NCBI GenBank assembly: GCA_946481475.1
Contig: CAMLOB010000235.1
Span: 1-6,572, forward strand
Reading direction: 5' to 3'
Source of the DNA: an uncultured Chlorobiota bacterium
Lineage (GTDB): Bacteria; Bacteroidota; Kapaibacteriia; OLB7
DNA length: 6,572 nt
Below, piece by piece: positions 1 to 5,224 of this stretch. The position numbers and the translations under genes are program-made. The notes under the pieces were generated by a model. That model was not told the DNA's origin. It saw nothing but the letters and a program-made list of their open reading frames with translations, and did no database searches. How positions within the stretch are numbered: position 1 is the stretch's first letter; each line of letters starts with the position of its first letter.

Positions 1-413
1 TAATACCGGTCGTCAAGCTCGCGAAAGGTAAACGAGGGAGGAGTGTCGAGTCCTTCCGGCGAGGAGAGCTCCAGCAACTCCCGGTAGGAGAGAATAGCCG
101 AATCGCTTGTCCACCACTGCTGTCGCATCTCCACCCGGATATCGAGCGGATACTTCCCGGCGATCTTCTCTATCGCCGTCGGGTTCGGAGGAGAGCCGAT
201 CTCGGCCGCCACCAGTTCCACATACCCCTGTAGCTGTTCGGCGATGACGCCGCCGTAGGACTTCTTCAGAAGATAGCGATAGTACAGGCCAAGACTGAGC
301 GTGGCGATAATCCCCGTACAGACGATCAACGCAAGGACCTTCCAGAAAAGGGAAAAGGTACGCGAAGGGTCGGGAGGAACAAACGGTCGATATAACGGTT
401 CGGTATCGGGCAC
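1..413 (-). CDS. Sensor histidine kinase, N-terminal part only (runs off left edge)
   Basis: The visible 137 codons encode a short cytoplasmic N-terminus, one strong membrane helix at about residues 22-45 (beginning SLFWKVLALIV) and then a mostly hydrophilic segment rich in charged residues, presumably the start of the extracytoplasmic sensor region. The catalytic domains (HAMP, His box, ATPase) would lie beyond the left edge and are not seen. The assignment rests on the topology, on the SLFWK-type opening seen in many membrane kinases, and on its position directly after a response regulator on the same strand. In-frame stop TAG lies at 438-440. The first usable start is GTG at 411-413, preceded by AGGA at 417-420 with a short 3-nt spacing; the next in-frame ATG is about 85 codons downstream, past the membrane helix. 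It probably autophosphorylates and passes phosphate to the neighbouring regulator. The signal sensed is unknown. Another single-helix membrane protein is possible but less likely. Confidence 0.72.
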   Translation of the reverse strand, partial: MPDTEPLYRPFVPPDPSRTFSLFWKVLALIVCTGIIATLSLGLYYRYLLKKSYGGVIAEQLQGYVELVAAEIGSPPNPTAIEKIAGKYPLDIRVEMRQQWWTSDSAILSYRELLELSSPEGLDTPPSFTFRELDDRY

Positions 414-449
414 AGATCCTGATGTTGCGAAGCGACTCTATGAAACGTC

Positions 450-477
450 TTCGGGGGAAGGTTTCCCTTCCCCCGAA
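450..477 (-). other. Perfect 12-bp hairpin with GAAA-type loop between regulator and kinase genes
   Basis: Positions 450-461 (TTCGGGGGAAGG) are the exact reverse complement of 466-477, with a 4-nt loop at 462-465. Read as minus-strand RNA, the loop is GAAA, a GNRA-type tetraloop, which makes the fold very stable. No T-run follows on either strand, so it is not a classical rho-independent terminator. It lies 91 nt after the regulator stop codon and 36 nt before the kinase GTG start. It could stabilise or process the mRNA, attenuate kinase expression, or be a dispersed intergenic repeat; the sequence alone does not decide. Confidence 0.7.
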
Positions 478-491
478 TATTGGAATCGGGC

Positions 492-540
492 GGCTTTGAG
501 CCTGGAGCTGTCAGCCTTCAGTTTTGAGCTTTCAGCGGTT
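492..540. repeat. Degenerate 7-nt tandem repeat (AGCYTTC-like), seven units
   Basis: On the plus strand the stretch splits into consecutive heptamers: GGCTTTG, AGCCTGG, AGCTGTC, AGCCTTC, AGTTTTG, AGCTTTC and AGCGGTT. Six of seven begin with AG, and most carry C at the third place and T-rich centres. On the minus strand the units read as GAAAGCT/GAAGGCT-like words. The periodicity stops cleanly on both sides. It lies in the untranslated gap after the regulator stop codon (568). Heptameric tandem repeats of this general kind are known as dispersed intergenic elements in several bacterial groups, such as the STRR elements of cyanobacteria. Membership of a particular family here is inference. Confidence 0.6.
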
Positions 541-567
541 GTATGTTTTTTCTGTTGCAGGACAGGT

Positions 568-1287
568 TCAGTCTTCTTCCGTTCTGGGGGCTTCTTCCCC
601 TTCCGGAATCCCGATAAACATGTAACCGGTCCCCCAGATTGTCTTCAGGAAACGGGGATGTCGCGGATCGTCTCCCAGCTTCTGGCGAAGGCGGCTGACG
701 ACGACGTCGACCGAACGATTGAACGACTCCCACGGAATTCCCCGGGTCTGCTCCATCATGAAATCACGATCAAGCGGCTTCTGCGGATTCTCCGCAAAGA
801 GTCGGAGCATCTCGAACTCGGCGGTTGTCAGATCCAGAGGTTCGCCGTCGAGCAGTACCGACTGCGTGTTGGCGTCGACCATCAGTCCGTCAAACTCGTA
901 GACGCCGTTCGCACCGAACTGGGTCTTCGAGCGACGCAACACCGTCAGGATACGGGTCCAGAGTTCGCGAACGTCGAAGGGTTTCGGCATATAATCGTCG
1001 GCTCCCCCCTCAAGACCGGCAATTCTGTCGGTCACATCCCCTCTGGCAGTGAGCATGACGATCGGCACGCGTGAGAACTCACGAACCCTCTTCAGCGCCT
1101 GAAATCCGTCCATTTCCGGAAGCATGACATCGAGAACCACCGCATCGGGTCTCCACGACTTGACGAGACCGATCCCCTCTTTCGGAGACCCCGTAGCCTC
1201 GACTTCCGCCTCCTGTGACTGGAAGAACTCGCGCAGCAATTCCGTCAGTTCAGCATCATCGTCAATGATCAAAATCTTGGTTGCCAT
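568..1287 (-). CDS. OmpR-family response regulator transcription factor
   Basis: This 239-residue protein has the standard two-domain layout and a normal family length. The receiver domain (about residues 4-118) contains the acidic pocket D10/D11, phospho-acceptor D53 in LDVMLPEMDG, switch residue T80, and K102 in the KPF motif. The winged-helix DNA-binding domain (about 128-226) carries LTTAEFEMLRLF, the recognition-helix region NRSVDVVVSRLRQKLG and the closing DPRHPRFLKTIWGTGYMF, which resembles OmpR more than other subfamilies. A short acidic tail follows (229-239). The start at 1287 gives MATKILIIDDD, the usual beginning of the receiver; GAGGT at 1296-1300 lies 8 nt upstream. Longer in-frame starts up to 1347 would add about 20 residues unlike the family. 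It presumably receives phosphate from the kinase encoded just downstream and controls genes not identifiable here; the divergent gene at 1617 is a candidate. All key residues are intact. Confidence 0.96.
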   Translation of the reverse strand: MATKILIIDDDAELTELLREFFQSQEAEVEATGSPKEGIGLVKSWRPDAVVLDVMLPEMDGFQALKRVREFSRVPIVMLTARGDVTDRIAGLEGGADDYMPKPFDVRELWTRILTVLRRSKTQFGANGVYEFDGLMVDANTQSVLLDGEPLDLTTAEFEMLRLFAENPQKPLDRDFMMEQTRGIPWESFNRSVDVVVSRLRQKLGDDPRHPRFLKTIWGTGYMFIGIPEGEEAPRTEED

Positions 1288-1344
1288 GGTGTTTGACCTC
1301 GTAGAAATGTATGAATACGAAAGAAGATGTTTCTTCAGGATGTG

Positions 1345-1352
1345 CAAAAATA
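1345..1352 (-). promoter_or_regulatory. Possible Bacteroidetes-type -7 element of the regulator gene
   Basis: The minus strand reads TATTTTTG, matching TAnnTTTG in all fixed positions, about 58 nt before the regulator start codon. No TTG at the expected -33 distance is visible, and AT-rich words of this sort arise by chance, so the call is tentative. Confidence 0.22.
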
Positions 1353-1381
1353 CGGTAATGTTCGCGAATATCCCACCGACC

Positions 1382-1403
1382 GGGGGAGAATTCTCCCTCC
1401 CCC
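1382..1403. repeat. G-rich inverted repeat upstream of the regulator gene
   Basis: GGGGGAG (1382-1388) pairs exactly with CTCCCCC (1397-1403) around an 8-nt loop. The same stretch alternatively contains the 14-bp perfect palindrome GGGAGAATTCTCCC (1384-1397). Its minus-strand sequence resembles the hairpin at 450-477 (GGGGGA(A/G)GG...CTTCCCCC or CTCCCCC). No T-run follows, so terminator function is not supported. It could be a protein-binding palindrome or a member of a small repeat family. Confidence 0.5.
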
Positions 1404-1616
1404 CTCTCGCAGCAAGAGCCGGCCTCCCCTCACCGGTTCCTCATTTTATCCTCCGGAACTAACAAAACCGCCGTTCAACGTGTTATAGAAAGGCCCCACC
1501 TCGTTGTTCCAACCGGAAAACAAACAGAACAGGCCTGAAGTTCTTTCGCAAGTGATACAGCAACAGTATTTTAGTTCCATTCAGCACGTACACTTCAACC
1601 ATTACAGGATCAGACC

Positions 1617-3113
1617 ATGAAACGAACGATAGCGATTGCACTGACATCATTTCTGCTTCTCTTCTCCGCTTCGTTCCCCTCGGCGGCACAGATTCCAAAC
1701 GTTATTTCCTGGCAGGGTGCGGTCGACGGCATCAGCGGTTCGGCCGATTTTGTCTTCCGCATGTATTCGGCGGCAACAGGGGGGACCGTTCTCTGGACCG
1801 AAAACCATTCCGGTATCGAAGTCGGCGACGAGAAGGTGGTTTCGCTCCTCCTCGGATCGAAAACCCCCTTTACGGGTCTTGATTTCGAACGCCCCTACTG
1901 GCTTGAAGTGGCGGTGAACGGCAATGTGATGACACCCCGGACCAGACTGACCACCTCCCCTTATTCCTACCGGGCGGAGAGGGCCAATTCGGTTGTCGAC
2001 GGATCGATCGAGCCGAACGACATGAAGACGGGAGGAACCACTCCGCGGGACGGACAGGTCCTGGCCTTTGACGCCGCATCGGGAGGTTTTGCCTGGAAGA
2101 CGGCCGGAGGAGTCGGCGGCGGAGCGATCAACGAACTGGCCGAAGGGGACGGCATCCGGATTGACGGACTGACCGGGCCGACATCGACGATATCGATTGC
2201 TCCGAAAGGGATCGTCAACTCGATGATCGGCGACGGTGCGGTGACCGGACGGACCATCGAGGCCGGATCGATCGTCACGGAAAATATTGCGAACAAGGCG
2301 ATTACCCAGGAGAAATTTGCCGACGACGTCAGCATTCCGATGAGTGGCGTGGCGTCGGGAGATCTGAAGGGGAATTACCCGAATCCGGAGATCGGCGACG
2401 CGGTTATCACCGAAGGGGATTTCCAGACCGGCGCGGTCTCCACCCGGGCACTGGCCGACAACTCGGTGAACGGTGACAAACTTGACGACGGCGCGGTGGA
2501 CAGTATCCATGTCAACAGGAACGCCCATCTGGTAGTCCGGCGACTGACCACAACCGACGTTCTGGTTGCCGACTATGAGAACGGGACCTCTTTTGTCAGC
2601 AACGGGGCCACCCGACTGATGGGGAACCTTGGCGTCCGTACCGCACCGATTGCGACGACGACAACGCTCATCAAGGGACAGGGGACCGTCGGAGCCACAA
2701 CGGCACTGAACGTGATCGACAGTGTGAGTTCCCCTCTGCTGACCGTCGTTGATAACGGCAACGTCGGCATCGGGACCAACACGCCGACCGCCGCGCTCCA
2801 TATCATCAACCCGGGTGCCATTGGTCTGCGCGTCCAGAACGGTTCGACTTCCCTGTCGGTGGGGGCGGTTGCAGCCGGTGCGGCGGTTATCGTCCCGGCC
2901 AACACCACCGTCGTTGAAGTGACGCCGGACGGAATCGTCGGCTCGGCAAACGTCATAACGATGCCGGCGGCCAAGAGTGCCGGAGAGTTGCTGATCCTGA
3001 TCAACGGCGACAACGATCCTCTGATGCTGCCGGGAATGCCGGCACTGACCCCGGGCCAGTCCGGCACGTTCGTCTTCCTGACAACCAGAGGAGCATGGGT
3101 CCAGGTCAATTAA
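1617..3113 (+). CDS. Secreted fibre-like repeat protein with tail-fibre-type motifs
   Basis: The 498-residue product begins with a clear Sec signal peptide (about 1-24, cleavage expected at SAA|Q). Residues 26-123 form a module with VISWQG, FRMYSAATGGTVLWTE and RTRLTTSPYSYRAERA, a domain recurrent at the N-terminus of secreted FCB-group proteins. Residues 124-300 are low-complexity repeats of 'DG(A/S)(V/I)' and 'GD' type, including ASGDLKGNYPNPEIG (247-260). Residues 301-400 include DNGNVGIGTNTPTAALHI (379-396), a motif shared with phage tail-fibre-like and trimeric surface proteins. The C-terminal 411-498 is a separate beta-rich looking domain ending GAWVQVN. There are no cysteines and no recognisable sorting signal, anchor or peptidase-needed tail. 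AGGA at 1606-1609 supports the start. Its biochemical role is unknown; a surface or extracellular structural or adhesive role is inference. It is transcribed alone, ending in the terminator at 3171-3202. Confidence 0.9.
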   Translation: MKRTIAIALTSFLLLFSASFPSAAQIPNVISWQGAVDGISGSADFVFRMYSAATGGTVLWTENHSGIEVGDEKVVSLLLGSKTPFTGLDFERPYWLEVAVNGNVMTPRTRLTTSPYSYRAERANSVVDGSIEPNDMKTGGTTPRDGQVLAFDAASGGFAWKTAGGVGGGAINELAEGDGIRIDGLTGPTSTISIAPKGIVNSMIGDGAVTGRTIEAGSIVTENIANKAITQEKFADDVSIPMSGVASGDLKGNYPNPEIGDAVITEGDFQTGAVSTRALADNSVNGDKLDDGAVDSIHVNRNAHLVVRRLTTTDVLVADYENGTSFVSNGATRLMGNLGVRTAPIATTTTLIKGQGTVGATTALNVIDSVSSPLLTVVDNGNVGIGTNTPTAALHIINPGAIGLRVQNGSTSLSVGAVAAGAAVIVPANTTVVEVTPDGIVGSANVITMPAAKSAGELLILINGDNDPLMLPGMPALTPGQSGTFVFLTTRGAWVQVN

Positions 3114-3170
3114 TCACCCGGACCGGATCAACCATGCCGACGTTGATACGGTGAAGGATGCAATTGCGAG

Positions 3171-3202
3171 AAAAGCGATCCGCGAAAACGGATCGCTTTT
3201 TT
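3171..3202 (+). terminator. Rho-independent terminator after first secreted-protein gene
   Basis: GCGATCCG (3175-3182) pairs perfectly with CGGATCGC (3189-3196) across a 6-nt loop, followed by six T (3197-3202). AAAA before the stem can extend the pairing. It lies 58 nt after the stop codon and 73 nt before the next start, so the two secreted-protein genes are probably separate transcripts. The stem could also work in reverse, but no minus-strand gene enters from the right here. Confidence 0.93.
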
Positions 3203-3261
3203 CGGTTCTGACTTCTCCGTAGCTTGCACCGGTTATCCATCTAATTGCAGTATAAACCAAC

Positions 3262-3267
3262 AAGGAG
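3262..3267 (+). promoter_or_regulatory. Strong Shine-Dalgarno that sets the start at 3275
   Basis: AAGGAG lies 7 nt before the ATG at 3275. This near-ideal site decides against the upstream in-frame TTG at 3245, which would put ten polar and charged residues in front of the signal peptide. Confidence 0.85.
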
Positions 3268-3274
3268 CTTTCCG

Positions 3275-4711
3275 ATGAAATCTTTCAGACAGGGACTTCC
3301 TCTCCTGCTTGTCGGCCTCATCCTGATTTCAGCCGAGACATTGTTTTCACAGGTCATTCCGCAACGTTTCTCCTATCAGGGCATAGCCCGGAACGCTTCG
3401 GGAGCGGCTCTATCGAACACCCCGGTTGACGTTCGCATTTCGATCCTGAACGGTTCGGTCCTCGGCAGCACCGTCTACATCGAAGAGCACAAGACGGTGA
3501 CCAACGCGTTCGGGCTTTTCACACTTCAGATCGGTGGAGGACAGGTACAGCTCGGCAATTTCTCTACAGTCAGATGGTCAGGCGACCTGAAGTTTCTCAA
3601 GGTCGAGATCAAACTGGATGATGAAGGAGGCTATCAGGCGCTCGGAACAACTCTGCTGATGAGCGTCCCATACGCCCTTGCGGCCCCGAAACCGGATAAT
3701 ATGGAGTTGAACGATCTGGTCGATGTCGATGCGGAGCAACCCCGCATCGGCGAATCCCTCCTCTGGGACGGAACGGCCTGGACGCCGGGAGGGGCAGCGG
3801 CAACCGTACAGGTCAGCCCGCGACTCAGCGGCGTCGGAACAGCCGGCAACCCGCTTGATATTGCACGACAGGGGGCAACCTTTGCTCAGGTGCTGAAGTG
3901 GAACGGAACGACGTGGGAGCCGGGAGACGACGAAGGTGAAGACCTTCTCCCCGGTCCCGGCATCGATATCATCAACAAGGAGATCACCCACGCCATGCAC
4001 ACCGGTGACGTCAGTGGTGTGGTCAATCTGACGGTGACCGGATTGCGGGGGAACAGCATTGTCCCGATTCCGCCGACGACCGGTCAGGTGCTCAAATATG
4101 TTGAAGGACAGGGATGGACTCCCTCAACCGACAACTCGCTTGTGCTGATCGCGGGGAACGGTCTGGAGATTACCGGCAGCACGATCCGGAACATCGTCTG
4201 GAACGTCAACGGCGACAACATCTACCGGGTGCAGGGGAACGTCGGCATCGGCACCGGATCGCCGGCACAGCAACTGCAGATCACGAAGAACTTCCAGCTC
4301 GGCGGAGCATTCATGCCGGGGGGAAATGCCGGTATCGTCGGACAGATTCTGACCTCCGACGGACCGAACAACGATCCTCTGTGGAAATATCCGAACGATG
4401 TGGTCAAGAACGTCGGCTGGTCGCTGACCGGAAATGCAGGGACAAGCACGGCGACGAACTTCCTCGGAACGACGGACAATACGTCGCTGCTGATCAAGAC
4501 AAACGGTGTCGAGCGGATTCGTGTGGGGACCGACGGGAACGTCGGGATCGGAGAGACGACGCCGGGGGCGAAGCTGGAAGTGGGAAGTGGCGATATCTAC
4601 GTCAACGGCAGCGCCAACGGCGTAATCCTGAAGGCCCCCAACGGCAATTGCTGGCGGATCACCGTCAACAACGACGGGACACTGTCGACAACAAACGTCT
4701 CCTGCCCGTGA
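3275..4711 (+). CDS. Secreted fibre-like protein with GQVLKWNG-type repeats and C-terminal Cys pair
   Basis: The 478-residue product starts with a signal peptide (about 1-26, ending LFSQ). Residues 27-137 form the common FCB-group domain running from QRFSYQGIARN to TTLLMSVPYALAA. Next come spaced repeats of one pattern: IGESLLWDGTAWTPG (158-172), FAQVLKWNGTTWEPG (203-217), TGQVLKYVEGQGWTPS (269-284) and a divergent VGQILTSDG (355-363). Two GNVGIG motifs follow (321-326 and 421-426); the second comes after the frequent FLGTTDNTSLLIKTNGVERI segment. The end, VILKAPNGNCWRITV...TTNVSCP, carries the only two cysteines (C459, C477), possibly a disulfide. This resembles many secreted proteins of Bacteroidota and relatives that are annotated as hypothetical or tail-fibre-like. 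No T9SS sorting domain is evident. It shares general architecture with the preceding gene but is not a simple copy. Function is unknown; a surface structural role is inference. Confidence 0.9.
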   Translation: MKSFRQGLPLLLVGLILISAETLFSQVIPQRFSYQGIARNASGAALSNTPVDVRISILNGSVLGSTVYIEEHKTVTNAFGLFTLQIGGGQVQLGNFSTVRWSGDLKFLKVEIKLDDEGGYQALGTTLLMSVPYALAAPKPDNMELNDLVDVDAEQPRIGESLLWDGTAWTPGGAAATVQVSPRLSGVGTAGNPLDIARQGATFAQVLKWNGTTWEPGDDEGEDLLPGPGIDIINKEITHAMHTGDVSGVVNLTVTGLRGNSIVPIPPTTGQVLKYVEGQGWTPSTDNSLVLIAGNGLEITGSTIRNIVWNVNGDNIYRVQGNVGIGTGSPAQQLQITKNFQLGGAFMPGGNAGIVGQILTSDGPNNDPLWKYPNDVVKNVGWSLTGNAGTSTATNFLGTTDNTSLLIKTNGVERIRVGTDGNVGIGETTPGAKLEVGSGDIYVNGSANGVILKAPNGNCWRITVNNDGTLSTTNVSCP

Positions 4712-4765
4712 TCGCTCCGGAAACCGGAGTCGACAAACTTGAGTGCAGGAGAGTGGATGACAGCG

Positions 4766-4796
4766 AAACGGCCGATCATTCCGATCGGCCGTTTTT
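4766..4796 (+). terminator. Rho-independent terminator after second secreted-protein gene
   Basis: AAACGGCCGATC (4766-4777) pairs perfectly with GATCGGCCGTTT (4783-4794) around the loop ATTCC, with a T-run at 4792-4796. It lies 54 nt after the stop codon. Read on the minus strand only TTT follows the stem, so it may also act weakly as the end of the convergent feoB transcript, for which no better terminator is seen between 4797 and 4902. Confidence 0.93.
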
Positions 4797-4902
4797 CTTG
4801 AACCGGTAAGAGTAAACACGTGGTGTCCGATGCGAACCGGAAGAACTACTCCTCCCCCCCGTTATCTCCGATATTTCTGTGAACCTAGGCAAGAGCGCAA
4901 TT

Positions 4903-5160
4903 TCACTGATAGTGACACTCGCCGCAGTTGGTATGCTCGCTGAGTTGAACGTGGGAGAAACACCGGGGGCAGCGGTCGGTCATGGGGTTGACGATCCGGT
5001 AGGAACAGGTCGGACAGATACGAATTTCCCGTTTCAGTTTTTCCTGATGTTCTCCCCGGGCCGTATCGATCACCGTCAGGGAGAACCCTTCGCTCAGTTC
5101 TTCCTTCTTTCGCTTCCCCCCTTCTTTCTTCCGCCCCATCTTTCCGAACAGTCCCATCAT
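4903..5160 (-). CDS. Small zinc-ribbon protein downstream of feoB
   Basis: An 85-residue protein. The N-terminal part is very basic and lysine-rich (KMGRKKEGGKRKKEE, residues 7-21). Residues 49-67 carry two knuckles, CPTC and CPRC, spaced as in a zinc ribbon, and a third pair CGEC (79-82) sits near the C-terminus flanked by H76 and H83. There is no signal peptide or membrane helix, so it should be cytoplasmic. The start at 5160 has AGG 5 nt upstream (within GCAGGTGGAG); the adjacent ATG at 5157 is almost equally good and would shorten the protein by one residue. Longer in-frame starts overlap feoB and give unlikely sequence. The gap to the feoB stop is only 64 nt, so co-transcription is likely. 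It is not FeoA or FeoC as far as can be seen. A metal-binding or regulatory role with iron uptake is inference only; no specific family is recognised. Confidence 0.8.
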   Translation of the reverse strand: MMGLFGKMGRKKEGGKRKKEELSEGFSLTVIDTARGEHQEKLKREIRICPTCSYRIVNPMTDRCPRCFSHVQLSEHTNCGECHYQ

Positions 5161-5224
5161 CTCCACCTGCAATCCTTGATATCCATGCAATGCTCCGACA
5201 TCTCCCTTTGCATCAACGTTCGGC

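Larger units (their letters stand above)
1288..1616. other. Divergent intergenic region between regulator and first secreted-protein gene
   Basis: No convincing gene is found in these 329 nt; the open frames that cross it lack family-like sequence. It must hold the promoters of both flanking genes. Toward the regulator, the minus strand carries TATTTTTG at 1345-1352, which fits the Bacteroidetes -7 consensus TAnnTTTG, but no good -33 TTG partner is seen. Just upstream is TTCGCGAA (1361-1368), an 8-bp palindrome that could be an operator. A G-rich inverted repeat lies at 1382-1403. Toward the plus gene, TATTTT (1567-1572) has only a weak -35 partner (TTTCGC, 1544-1549). Two imperfect inverted repeats, TTGTT...AACAA (1504-1523) and AGAAC...GTTCT (1526-1544), lie upstream of it. 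Confidence 0.6.

Noticed and set aside
301..1074. Plus-strand open frame of 257 codons over the regulator and kinase region
   Set aside because: It runs antisense to a response regulator with all catalytic residues and through the heptamer repeat and hairpin; its sequence shows no family features.
1647..2801. Long open frame of 384 codons on the minus strand opposite the first secreted-protein gene
   Set aside because: The translation is Arg/Gly/Asp-rich without any domain, signal peptide or family motif. It lies entirely antisense to a gene with clear domain structure, and its openness follows from the codon bias of that gene.
3224..3256. TTGCAC and TATAAA as a promoter for the second secreted-protein gene
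   Set aside because: The spacing is 21 nt, too long, and TATAAA lies so close to the ribosome binding site that transcription would begin inside it.
3245..3274. Upstream TTG start for the second secreted protein
   Set aside because: The ideal AAGGAG lies downstream of it, spaced for the ATG at 3275, and the extension would disrupt the normal signal-peptide N-terminus.
1617..4711. Prophage tail-fibre module
   Set aside because: Both proteins have Sec signal peptides and independent terminators, and no other phage genes are near; the NVGIG-type motifs are also common in secreted bacterial proteins.
4114..4819. Two overlapping open frames of 231 codons on opposite strands across the end of the second secreted-protein gene
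   Set aside because: Both give low-complexity Arg-rich sequence and cross the terminator hairpin. They are shadows of the real gene at 3275-4711.
4854..4860. Run of seven C downstream of the zinc-ribbon gene as a phase-variation tract
   Set aside because: It lies in a convergent intergenic region outside any reading frame or promoter, so slippage would have no evident effect.
5157..5213. Possible 18-codon micro-ORF between feoB and the zinc-ribbon gene, overlapping its start codon
   Set aside because: The frame has two Cys and ends at the ATGATG, which would allow translational coupling, but it lacks a good ribosome binding site and any recognisable sequence; chance is the simplest explanation.
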